A stretch of 64,000 nucleotides of DNA. Origin: an uncultured Winogradskyella sp. Lineage in GTDB: Bacteria > Bacteroidota > Bacteroidia > Flavobacteriales > Flavobacteriaceae. Made by a program: the position numbers and the translations under genes. The number at the start of each line of letters is the position of its first letter. Positions within the stretch are counted from its first letter, which is position 1. Location of the stretch: positions 1 to 64,000 of the forward strand of contig NZ_CANMIW010000002.1 of NCBI RefSeq assembly GCF_947498005.1, written 5' to 3'. The notes under the pieces were generated by a model. That model saw only the letters and a program-made list of their open reading frames with translations. It was not told the origin of the DNA and did no database searches. Of the stretch, positions 52,379-61,344 are shown piece by piece.

Positions 52379-55300
52379 ATGACAAAAAACCCAATCTATA
52401 TAGGAAATAAAATCGCTTCTAACGATGAGTTTAAAGTAAAAGGAGAACTTGTAATACTTCACAATGAAACGTATTACAAAATCTCTAACAGTGATAAAAT
52501 GAGACCATTCTTTATGAGTTTGGTAAGTAATTCTAATCACTGGTTATTTATTTCTAGTAACGGAGCATTATCTGCAGGTCGTAAGGATTCAAACAATGCA
52601 TTATTTCCTTATTATACAGATGATAAAATCACAGAATCATTAGAAACGACAGGAAGTAAAACTATAGTTCAGGTGCATAAAGATGATAAAACATTTTTAT
52701 GGGAACCGTTTTCTAATCGTTATCAAGGGGTTTATGCTACCAAACGCAATTTGTACAAAAACAGTTATGGTAATAAAGTGCTTTTTGAAGAAATCAATGA
52801 AGATTTAAACCTCACTTTCAGATACGAGTGGAACACAAGTGATCAATTCGGTTTTGTTAGAAAAGCTAATCTTATAAATAATGCAAACGGAAACGTTGAT
52901 GTTACAATTTTAGATGGTATTCAAAATATTCTTCCATATGGATTAACGTCTGTATTTCAAAATGCAACGAGTAATCTAATTGATGCTTATAAAAAGTGCG
53001 AATTAGAATCAGATTCTGGCATTGGTATTTTTGCTTTGAGTGCAATTATTGTAGATAAAGCAGAACCAAGCGAAGCATTAAAAGCGAATACAGTTTGGTT
53101 TTCAGGATTAGAAAACCCTACACATCTTATTTCATCATTACAGTTAGATAATTTCAGAAACGGTAAAACCATTTCTCAAGAAGAAGATATCAGAGCAGAA
53201 AAAGGCGCTTATTTTATCTCGAAGGATTTAAGTTTAGAACCAAATAGTGAAAACAGTTGGATGTTTGTAGCAAACGTCAATCAAACCATCTCTGCAATAA
53301 ATAGTATTTCTGAAAAAATAAAAGGCAATACTAACCTTGAAGCACTTATTCAAGAGGATATTGATGCAGGTACACAAAACCTCTTAGAATTGGTTGGAGC
53401 TTCCGACGGAATTCAACTTGGAGATGATAAATTAAGAAATACAAGACATTTCGCAAATACACTTTTCAACATTATGAGAGGTGGAATTTTCGATGATGAT
53501 TATAAAATTGAAAAAGATGACTTTTTGAAATATATGGCGAATGCCAACGTAAAAGTTTCAAAAAGTAAAGAAGATATTTTAAACAATCTACCAGAAATTT
53601 TCAATGTAAATGTTATCAAAGACATTGCTGACAAAGATGAAGATACCAACTTCAAAAGATTGTGTTATGAGTATTTACCACTAAAATTTAGTAGAAGACA
53701 TGGAGATCCTAGTCGTCCTTGGAACAAGTTTTCAATTAACACACGTAGCGAAGTAGATGGATCTAAAATCTTAGATTACGAAGGTAACTGGAGAGATATT
53801 TTCCAAAACTGGGAAACGCTAGCACATTCCTATCCTGCTTTCATGGAAGGCATGATTCATAAGTTTTTTAATGCCACTACTTTTGAAGGTTACAACCCTT
53901 ACAGAGTTACCAAAGGCGGATTCGATTGGGAAGCTATTGAGCCAGACGATCCTTGGTCTTATATAGGATATTGGGGAGATCATCAAATTATATACTTGCT
54001 CAAATTTTTAGAGTTTATTGAAAAGCATTATCCTAAAAAATTAGCAGAAAGTTTTACAAAAGATGTGTTTGTATATGCAAATGTACCTTACAAGATTAAA
54101 AGCTATCAAGACACCTTAAATAATCCAAAGGACACTATTGATTTTGATTACGAATTACACGATAAAATCAATCTCGTAAAAGAAAGATTAGGCGCAGATG
54201 GTGCTTTGTTGAGAGATGAGAATTACTTTATCCACAAAGTCAACTTAATCGAAAAATTATTAGCAACAGTATTAGCTAAAGTGTCAAACTTTATTCCCGA
54301 AGGTGGAATTTGGTTAAACACACAACGACCAGAATGGAACGACGCTAACAACGCATTAGTGGGTAACGGAGTTTCTATGGTAACTTTATATTATCTGAGA
54401 CGTTTTATCAATTTCTTTGAAGATATTGTAGAGAATGGTTCAGATGAAAATTACAACCTTTCTGTTGAGTTAAAAACCTTTTTTGAAGCTGTAGTGTCTA
54501 CTTTAAATGCTAACTCAAAAGTATTATCGGGAAAAGTGTCTGATACTGAAAGGAAAACAATTTTAGACGGACTTGGAACTGCAGGAAGTGATTACAGATT
54601 AAAAATCTACGAAGCAGGTTTTACTAGTGATAAAGAAGCGATTTCAAAATCCGATTTATTAGATTTTTTCAAAGTATTAAAAGATTATTTAGACCATACT
54701 ATTAAAGCGAATAAGCGTACAGATAATTTATATCATGCGTACAATTTAATGACGGTTGAGAGTGATACAGAAGTATCAATTTCATATTTGCCAGAAATGT
54801 TAGAAGGGCAAGTAGCTGTTTTAAGTTCTGGCTATTTAAAACCAAAAGAAGCATTGAGTTTATTAGATGGTTTAAAGGCAAGCGCACTTTTTAGAGACGA
54901 TCAATACAGTTATATTTTATATCCAAACAAGCAGTTATCTCGCTTTGTGGATAAGAATAATATTCCGGCTCAGTCTGTAGAAAAATCAAAATTATTAAAG
55001 CAATTAATAGCAGATAGTAATACGCAGATTATTGAAAAGGATGTTACAGGTCAGTATCATTTTAATGGTAATTTTAATAACGCAGACAGTTTAAAAGCGG
55101 CATTAAATAAATTACCAGAAGGAAAATACGAAACCTTAATTAATGAGGATAAGCAATTACTGTTAGATGTTTTTGAAGAAATGTTTGATCATAAATCGTT
55201 TACAGGTCGTTCAGGAACATTTTACGGTTATGAAGGTTTAGGTTCTATTTATTGGCACATGGTTTCTAAATTATTGTTGGCAACACAAGAAAACTGTTTG

Positions 55301-55840
55301 TTAGCGGTAAACTCAAACGAGAGCGAAGAAACCATCGGAAGATTATTAGAGCATTATTACGAAATCAACGAAGGTATTGGAGCGCACAAGTCGCCAGAAT
55401 TATATGGTGCTTTTCCAACTGATCCATATTCGCACACACCAGGTGGAAAAGGTGCACAGCAACCAGGAATGACAGGTCAGGTTAAGGAAGATGTGTTGTG
55501 TCGTTTTGGAGAGTTAGGTGTTTTTGTTGAAGATGGTAAATTATATTTTAACCCAAGACTTTTAAGAACTGAGGAATTTTTGAGTGCTTCAAATGATTTC
55601 AATTATACAGCTATCAATAAAGCACAAAAAACAATTCATCTAAAGAAAGATTCGCTTTGCTTTACCTATTGTCAAGTACCAATTATTTATAAACTTGACG
55701 ATACTGAGAAACTAGAAGTTATATACAAGGATGGTACGTCTTCAAAATTTGAAACTTTAAAACTCGATGTGAATACTAGTGATAAAATTTTCAATAGAAC
55801 AGGAGAGGTTGATCAAATTATCGTGTCAATTAAGAAATAA
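52379..55840 (+). CDS. cytoplasmic GH149-like beta-1,3-glucan phosphorylase
   Basis: 1153 residues with no signal peptide, unlike all other enzymes of this locus, so cytoplasmic. The layout is that of GH94-related inverting phosphorylases: an N-terminal beta-sandwich (LVSNSNHWLFISSNGALSAGRKDSNNALFPYYTDD), a helical (alpha/alpha)6 barrel with the motif RPEWNDANNALVGNG (Asp655 aligns with the catalytic Asp of the GH94 DWND motif), and a phosphate-site region HTPGGKGAQQPGMTGQVKED. Size and neighbourhood (GH16, GH17, GH30) favour GH149 acting on beta-1,3-gluco-oligosaccharides to give glucose-1-phosphate. GH161 is the main alternative. Confidence 0.75.
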   Translation: MTKNPIYIGNKIASNDEFKVKGELVILHNETYYKISNSDKMRPFFMSLVSNSNHWLFISSNGALSAGRKDSNNALFPYYTDDKITESLETTGSKTIVQVHKDDKTFLWEPFSNRYQGVYATKRNLYKNSYGNKVLFEEINEDLNLTFRYEWNTSDQFGFVRKANLINNANGNVDVTILDGIQNILPYGLTSVFQNATSNLIDAYKKCELESDSGIGIFALSAIIVDKAEPSEALKANTVWFSGLENPTHLISSLQLDNFRNGKTISQEEDIRAEKGAYFISKDLSLEPNSENSWMFVANVNQTISAINSISEKIKGNTNLEALIQEDIDAGTQNLLELVGASDGIQLGDDKLRNTRHFANTLFNIMRGGIFDDDYKIEKDDFLKYMANANVKVSKSKEDILNNLPEIFNVNVIKDIADKDEDTNFKRLCYEYLPLKFSRRHGDPSRPWNKFSINTRSEVDGSKILDYEGNWRDIFQNWETLAHSYPAFMEGMIHKFFNATTFEGYNPYRVTKGGFDWEAIEPDDPWSYIGYWGDHQIIYLLKFLEFIEKHYPKKLAESFTKDVFVYANVPYKIKSYQDTLNNPKDTIDFDYELHDKINLVKERLGADGALLRDENYFIHKVNLIEKLLATVLAKVSNFIPEGGIWLNTQRPEWNDANNALVGNGVSMVTLYYLRRFINFFEDIVENGSDENYNLSVELKTFFEAVVSTLNANSKVLSGKVSDTERKTILDGLGTAGSDYRLKIYEAGFTSDKEAISKSDLLDFFKVLKDYLDHTIKANKRTDNLYHAYNLMTVESDTEVSISYLPEMLEGQVAVLSSGYLKPKEALSLLDGLKASALFRDDQYSYILYPNKQLSRFVDKNNIPAQSVEKSKLLKQLIADSNTQIIEKDVTGQYHFNGNFNNADSLKAALNKLPEGKYETLINEDKQLLLDVFEEMFDHKSFTGRSGTFYGYEGLGSIYWHMVSKLLLATQENCLLAVNSNESEETIGRLLEHYYEINEGIGAHKSPELYGAFPTDPYSHTPGGKGAQQPGMTGQVKEDVLCRFGELGVFVEDGKLYFNPRLLRTEEFLSASNDFNYTAINKAQKTIHLKKDSLCFTYCQVPIIYKLDDTEKLEVIYKDGTSSKFETLKLDVNTSDKIFNRTGEVDQIIVSIKK

Positions 55841-55855
55841 TTAAAAGGATTTAAT

Positions 55856-57145
55856 ATGTATAAAAGTATAAAATTGATAGTATTGGTTCTTATGGCGCTT
55901 TTTATGTTTTCATGTAATGACTCAAAAAAAGAAAACAAGAAAGAAACTGAAAAAGAACAGCCAATTGTTAATGCAAAAGACATATTAGGAAATTCAGAAT
56001 ATTTAGCGATTTCTTATGGTGGTTATCGACAAAAAGACAGAAATATTCAACCAACAATTCCAGAACTTAAGGAAGACATGAAAATCTTAAGTGCCATGGG
56101 AATAAAAATGTTGAGAACCTATAATGTGCATTTTGATCAAGCGGCAAATCTTTTAAAAGCAATAGATGAATTAAAGAAAGAAGATTCAAAATTCGAAATG
56201 TATGTAATGCTCGGTATTTGGATTGATTGCAAAAGCGCTTTCAATTGGGAAAACGGAGAACCAAATCATAAAGAAGAAAGCAAAAGAAATACTGTTGAAG
56301 TTAAAACTGCCGTAGAATTGGCAAAACAATATCCAGATATTGTTAAAGTTTTAGCGGTTGGTAATGAAGCTATGGTTAAATGGGCAACCAGTTATTTCGT
56401 AGAACCGTGGATCATTTTAAAATGGGTAAATCATCTTCAAGACTTAAAACAAAATGGAGAATTATCTAAAGATTTATGGATAACAAGTTCCGATGATTAT
56501 TCATCTTGGGGAGGAGGCGATGCTATTTACCACACCGAAGATTTAGAAAAATTGGCGCATGCTGTAGATTACATCTCTATGCATACCTATGCGTATCATA
56601 ATTCGCATTACAATCCTGGATTTTGGAAAGTTCCTGAAAACGAGGAAAGTTTATCTGATAAAGAGAAAATTGATGCAGCCATGTTAAGAGCATTAGATTT
56701 TGCCAAAGTTCAGTATGATAGTGTTTCAAATTACATGAAAAGTATTGGTGTAAACAAACCGATTCATATTGGAGAAACCGGTTGGGCATCAGTTTCTGGT
56801 GGTCACTATGGCAACAACGGTTCTAGAGCTACAGACGAGTATAAGCAAGGTTTATATCATAAGCACATGAGAGCATGGACTGAAAAAGAAAATATTTCAT
56901 GTTTTTATTTTGAAGCGTTTGACGAGCAATGGAAAGATGGACAAAACCCTTTAGGTTCAGAAAACCACTTTGGCTTAATCAATTTACAAAGCGAAGCAAA
57001 ATATCCTTTATGGAGTTTGGTTGATGATGGAACTTTTGATGGATTAACAAGAGACGGCAAACCAATAACAAAAACGTATAACGGAAATTTAGAGGAATTA
57101 ATGAAAGACGTTTTAGTGCCAAATACAGATTATCCAAGAGATTAA
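55856..57145 (+). CDS. GH17-like beta-1,3-glucan hydrolase or transglycosylase, lipoprotein
   Basis: 429 residues, lipoprotein (Cys20, FMFSC). A TIM barrel with the GH17 features: ISYGGYRQKDRNIQPTIPELKEDMKILSAMGIKMLRTYNV, acid/base Glu171 in AVGNEAMVKW, and nucleophile Glu307 in HIGETGWAS. GH17 enzymes cut or rearrange beta-1,3-glucans; flavobacterial members act on laminarin oligosaccharides. It starts 15 bp after the phosphorylase stop and 2 bp before the next gene. Confidence 0.85.
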   Translation: MYKSIKLIVLVLMALFMFSCNDSKKENKKETEKEQPIVNAKDILGNSEYLAISYGGYRQKDRNIQPTIPELKEDMKILSAMGIKMLRTYNVHFDQAANLLKAIDELKKEDSKFEMYVMLGIWIDCKSAFNWENGEPNHKEESKRNTVEVKTAVELAKQYPDIVKVLAVGNEAMVKWATSYFVEPWIILKWVNHLQDLKQNGELSKDLWITSSDDYSSWGGGDAIYHTEDLEKLAHAVDYISMHTYAYHNSHYNPGFWKVPENEESLSDKEKIDAAMLRALDFAKVQYDSVSNYMKSIGVNKPIHIGETGWASVSGGHYGNNGSRATDEYKQGLYHKHMRAWTEKENISCFYFEAFDEQWKDGQNPLGSENHFGLINLQSEAKYPLWSLVDDGTFDGLTRDGKPITKTYNGNLEELMKDVLVPNTDYPRD

Positions 57146-57147
57146 TA

Positions 57148-58203
57148 ATGAAGAAATTTTTAGTCATAGCAGCTATTCTATTCACTTTTGTTTCATGTAA
57201 AGAGGAAACAAAAAAAGAAGCCGTTCCAGAGATTGAAAACGATTCTAATAAAGACGTGGTTTCTGTTTCAGGCAGACATTTAATGCTGAATGATCAATTT
57301 TATTTAATTAAAGGCATTTGTTATCATCCAGTTCCAAAAGGAGATTCTACCGAACGAGATTTTGGAACTCTGACCCAAGATTTAAAATTAATGGTTGATG
57401 CTGGGATTAATACCATCAGAGTGTATTCGCCAATTAATGAAGAAAGCGTACTCGATGAAATCGGTAAAGCAGGTATAAAAGTAATTATCGGTTTTGGATA
57501 CAATCAAGGTGGAAAAAATGATATCCTCTCTGGTACATTTATAGATTACGTTAATAAATACAAAGACCACAGCGCTATTTTAATGTGGGAATTGGGTAAT
57601 GAATATAACTATCATCCAGAATGGTTTGATGGCGATATTAAAAATTGGTACACAGCAATGAATGCTGCTGCCGCTGCAATTCATAAAAACGACCCATCGC
57701 ATCCTGTAACTACGGCACATGGAGATTTACCAAAAGAATTAGCACGTTCTATGAGTCCTAATATTGATGTTTGGGGAATGAATGTATATCGTTCAGTAAG
57801 ACCAGAAACGATATTTAAAGAATGGAAGGAAGTTAGCTATAAACCAATGTATTTATCTGAGACAGGAGCAGACAGCTATATGCAAATGGCAACGGATAAA
57901 TATGAACAAGGTGTAAATGAATTAATGCAAGCTGATGCTTCAGATATTATTTTGAAAGCCACATTTAATGGTCAAGATATTTGCTCAGGAGTAACACTAT
58001 TTCAGTTTACAGATGGTTGGTGGAAAGCAGGAAACAACAACGTACAAAACACAGGAGGTACAGCACCAAATAGCACAGGAGTTCCTTTTGATGGGAGTCC
58101 AAATGAAGAATTTTGGGGTATTGTAGATATTGATAGAAATAAGAAAAAAGTATTTGATGTTGTAAAAAACATCTATACGAATGTAAATAGCACTAATAAT
58201 TAG
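57148..58203 (+). CDS. clan GH-A TIM-barrel glycosidase lipoprotein, family not assigned
   Basis: 351 residues, lipoprotein (Cys17, FVSC). The pattern is that of clan GH-A: LIKGICYHPVPKG at the start (as in GH2 and GH5 barrels), INTIRVYSPIN, ILMWELGNEYNY with likely acid/base Glu152, WGMNVYRS, and PMYLSETGADSY with likely nucleophile Glu238. It lacks the sugar-binding and immunoglobulin domains of real GH2 enzymes, so it is a stand-alone catalytic barrel. Its place directly after GH17 suggests beta-glucan or oligosaccharide specificity. GH2-like, GH5 and GH17-like labels are all possible. Confidence 0.7.
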   Translation: MKKFLVIAAILFTFVSCKEETKKEAVPEIENDSNKDVVSVSGRHLMLNDQFYLIKGICYHPVPKGDSTERDFGTLTQDLKLMVDAGINTIRVYSPINEESVLDEIGKAGIKVIIGFGYNQGGKNDILSGTFIDYVNKYKDHSAILMWELGNEYNYHPEWFDGDIKNWYTAMNAAAAAIHKNDPSHPVTTAHGDLPKELARSMSPNIDVWGMNVYRSVRPETIFKEWKEVSYKPMYLSETGADSYMQMATDKYEQGVNELMQADASDIILKATFNGQDICSGVTLFQFTDGWWKAGNNNVQNTGGTAPNSTGVPFDGSPNEEFWGIVDIDRNKKKVFDVVKNIYTNVNSTNN

Positions 58204-58255
58204 ATTGTTTGAATGCAATTATTCAATTATTAAAATTAGTTTATATATGAGTATT

Positions 58256-58287
58256 GTCCCCTTGAGGGGACTTTAGGGGTGTTTTAT
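58256..58287. repeat. short interspersed hairpin GTCCCCTTGAGGGGAC plus tail
   Basis: A 6-bp perfect stem with a TTGA loop (58256-58271), followed by TTTAGGGGTGTTTT, in the 139-bp gap before the GH30 gene. The form (CCCCTTGAGGGGAC...AGGGGTG) is a small dispersed intergenic repeat known in this group. It may also slow transcription between genes. Confidence 0.5.
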
Positions 58288-58342
58288 AGGAGCACACTAA
58301 ACAGTTATAGAAAGAAACAAATAATATAAGTGTAATCAACAC

Positions 58343-59851
58343 ATGAAAACATCAAAACACAGCATATTAGCACTCTTAATTTTTACTGTAATTAGTTGTG
58401 CTTCAGAAAAAAAAGAAATTGAAAACTTAGATGTCGAAATTTATGAAACTTCAGAAAGTGGAAATAAACTCACAAGAATTACAGAGTTTTCTAAGGTAGA
58501 TTCTTCAGCAGTTATAAAAATATTACCAGAGCAAAAATTTCAAACCATAACAGGTTTTGGTGGTTCGTTTACTGAGTCTTCGGCTTATTTGTTAAATAAG
58601 TTGAGTAAAAAGAATCGCGATACTATTCTTCAAGCTTATTTTGCAGAAGATGGTGCGCGGTATTCATTAACAAGAACACATATTGCGTCTTGTGATTTTT
58701 CATTAACTAACTATACCTACGCACCAAAAGTTGATGATATGGAAATGGAAAGTTTCAATATCGATGAAGATCGTGATGATTTAATTCCGATGATAAAAGA
58801 AGCGCAAGCTATTTCTCAAGATGGTTTTAAAATCATTTCTTCACCTTGGACGTCGCCACCTTGGATGAAAGACAACAAAGCATATGTTGGTGGAAAATTA
58901 TTGCCAAAATATTACGATGCGTTTGCCTTATACTTTTCAAAATACATAGAAGCTTATAAAGCTGAAGGAATTGATATTTGGGGATTAACACCAGTTAATG
59001 AGCCTCATGGAAATGGAAATAATTGGGAAAGTATGCACTTTTCACCAGAAGAAGAAACTGATTTTGTGCAAAACCATTTAGGTCCAAAATTAGAAGCTGA
59101 TGGTTTTGGAGACGTAAATATTCTCGGATATGACCAGAACAGAAAAGGTATAAAAGAATGGGTAGATGAAATGTATAAAAATGAAGCGTCATCAAAATAT
59201 TTTGATGGATTAGCTATTCATTGGTACGAAAGTACATTCGATTATTTACCTAAGGAATTACAATACGCGCATAACAAAGCACCAAAAAAATATCTTATTG
59301 AAACCGAAGGTTGTGTTGATTCTGAAAATCCAAAGTGGCAAGATGATGCTTGGTATTGGAAAAAAGAAGCTACTGATTGGGGTTGGGATTGGGCTTCGCC
59401 AGAAGAAAAACATCTACACCCGAAATATTCGCCCGTAAATCGTTACGCCAGAGATATTATTGGTTGCCTAAATAATTGGGTAGATGGTTGGGTAGATTGG
59501 AACATGGTTTTAGATCGACAAGGAGGACCAAATTGGTTTAAAAATTGGTGTGTGGCACCAGTCATTGTAGATCCAGATGCAGATTCCATTTACTTTACAC
59601 CATTGTATTACACAATGGCTCATTTTAGTAAATACATAAGACCAGGTGCTGAGGTTATTGGTGTAGAGAATGCTGATAAAGATTTAATGGTAACGGCAGC
59701 TAAAAATCTTGATGGATCAATTGCAGTTATATTATTTAACGAAGGTAAAACACCAAAGAATTTTACACTGTCGCTTGGATCCGAAACTGTAAAAGTAAAA
59801 ATAAACCAACAAGCTATTCAAACGATTTTAATTCCAACGAAAACGAAATAA
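58343..59851 (+). CDS. GH30 family beta-glucosidase/beta-1,6-glucanase-like lipoprotein
   Basis: 502 residues, lipoprotein (Cys19, FTVISC). GH30 signatures: TITGFGGSFTESSAYLL, SLTRTHIASCDFS, ISSPWTSPPWMKDN, acid/base Glu220 in LTPVNEPHG, likely nucleophile Glu322 in IETEGCV, and a C-terminal beta-sandwich (YYTMAHFSKYIRPGAEVIGVE). Related flavobacterial enzymes remove beta-1,6-linked glucose branches from laminarin, which fits this cluster. It is 2 bp from the symporter gene. Confidence 0.93.
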   Translation: MKTSKHSILALLIFTVISCASEKKEIENLDVEIYETSESGNKLTRITEFSKVDSSAVIKILPEQKFQTITGFGGSFTESSAYLLNKLSKKNRDTILQAYFAEDGARYSLTRTHIASCDFSLTNYTYAPKVDDMEMESFNIDEDRDDLIPMIKEAQAISQDGFKIISSPWTSPPWMKDNKAYVGGKLLPKYYDAFALYFSKYIEAYKAEGIDIWGLTPVNEPHGNGNNWESMHFSPEEETDFVQNHLGPKLEADGFGDVNILGYDQNRKGIKEWVDEMYKNEASSKYFDGLAIHWYESTFDYLPKELQYAHNKAPKKYLIETEGCVDSENPKWQDDAWYWKKEATDWGWDWASPEEKHLHPKYSPVNRYARDIIGCLNNWVDGWVDWNMVLDRQGGPNWFKNWCVAPVIVDPDADSIYFTPLYYTMAHFSKYIRPGAEVIGVENADKDLMVTAAKNLDGSIAVILFNEGKTPKNFTLSLGSETVKVKINQQAIQTILIPTKTK

Positions 59852-59853
59852 AC

Positions 59854-61275
59854 ATGTCCACGATAACCAATAAAGTGCCATTAGGTCAGAAAATTGCTTT
59901 TGGATTTGGAATGCTAGCCAATCAAATGTTTCCTGCTATTATAAGTATTTTTATTGTAGTACTTGTTCAGGGTATGGGATTTCCTGGCTGGATGTGGGGA
60001 GTAGTTTCTTTAGTTCCAAGACTTTTTGATGCTATTACAGATCCAATTATGGGTTTTATTTCAGATAACACAAAATCAAAATGGGGAAGAAGAAGGCAAT
60101 ATGTTTTTATTGGTTCCATAATTATGGGTATTACGTTTACAATAATGTGGCAACTATATCCTGTGAACGGCATCGATTATAATTTTGCTTATTTTCTTTT
60201 TTGGTCTCTATTGTTTTATTTAGGACTAACTATCTTCAGTGTACCATATGTTGCTATGGGATATGAAATGAGTGATGATTTTCATGAGCGTACTAATATT
60301 ATGGCAATTGCTCAGTTTATAGGACAATGGGCTTGGGTAATTGCACCATGGTTTTGGATTTTAATGGATGACAAAGATTGGTTTGCTTCTAGTGCAATAG
60401 CAGTAAGAGAATTGGCTATTTGGGTCGCACTTGCGTGTATGATTTTCGCAATGATACCAGCGATTTTTATAAAAGGAAAATCTACGATAAATGAAAATTA
60501 TGAGAGCGTAACTTTTGCAAGCATTCTTCAAAAATTACGTATAATTTTTGTTGTTAATTTTAGAGAGGCTCTTAAAATGAAGCCGTTTAGAAAACTATGT
60601 TTAGCTACTTTTTTAGTTTTCAATGCATTTAATACAGTAGCCGCTTTTACTTATTTTATTGTAGTGTATTATTTGTTTGATGGTGTGACAGGTCCAGATG
60701 GTGCATGGTGGTGGCCAACACTTTTTGGTAGTGTTGGTGCGTTAGTAACTACGTTTATGGTAATTCCGGTAGTTGCGAAAATGGCTAAAGTATTAGGGAA
60801 GAAAAAAGCCTTTATGGTATCTCAAGGTGTCTCAGTAATCGGCTATATTATGTTATGGTTCTTGTTTATACCTGGAAAGCCATATATGTTTTTATTTGCA
60901 TTACCTTTTTTCTCTTTTGGAATTGGAGGTTTATTTACTTTAATGATGTCTATGACGGCAGATGTAATAGATCTAGATGAACTTAACACAGGCAAGCGAC
61001 GCGAAGGTGTTTTTGGCGCTATCTATTGGTGGATGGTAAAGTTTGGATTTGGAATTGCTGGTGGACTAAGCGGACTTATTTTTTCAATCATAGGTTTTGA
61101 ATCTGGTGCTACAACTCAAACAGAAGAAGCAATTACAGGTTTAAGGTTGTTCTTCTCCGGCTTACCTATCTTAGGTACACTTGTAGCGATGTACATCATG
61201 CGTAATTACAATTTATCTGAAGAACGTGCCAATGAAATTAGAGCAGAATTGGATGCACGAAAAGCAGAATCTTAG
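59854..61275 (+). CDS. MFS glycoside-pentoside-hexuronide (GPH)-type sugar:cation symporter
   Basis: A 473-residue inner-membrane transporter with about 12 transmembrane helices. GPH hallmarks are DAITDPIMGFISDNTKSKWGRRRQYVF in the first loop and a central DVIDLDELNTGKRREGVFGAIYWW. It would import short glucose oligosaccharides or glucose from the periplasm to the cytoplasmic phosphorylase. Placement between the lipoprotein hydrolases and the FG-GAP protein fits a complete uptake route. Confidence 0.9.
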   Translation: MSTITNKVPLGQKIAFGFGMLANQMFPAIISIFIVVLVQGMGFPGWMWGVVSLVPRLFDAITDPIMGFISDNTKSKWGRRRQYVFIGSIIMGITFTIMWQLYPVNGIDYNFAYFLFWSLLFYLGLTIFSVPYVAMGYEMSDDFHERTNIMAIAQFIGQWAWVIAPWFWILMDDKDWFASSAIAVRELAIWVALACMIFAMIPAIFIKGKSTINENYESVTFASILQKLRIIFVVNFREALKMKPFRKLCLATFLVFNAFNTVAAFTYFIVVYYLFDGVTGPDGAWWWPTLFGSVGALVTTFMVIPVVAKMAKVLGKKKAFMVSQGVSVIGYIMLWFLFIPGKPYMFLFALPFFSFGIGGLFTLMMSMTADVIDLDELNTGKRREGVFGAIYWWMVKFGFGIAGGLSGLIFSIIGFESGATTQTEEAITGLRLFFSGLPILGTLVAMYIMRNYNLSEERANEIRAELDARKAES

Positions 61276-61344
61276 TATGTAATTGTATTCTTAGCCTTCA
61301 TAATTCCATATCTTTACTACATTGATTATAATACTAAATATAAT

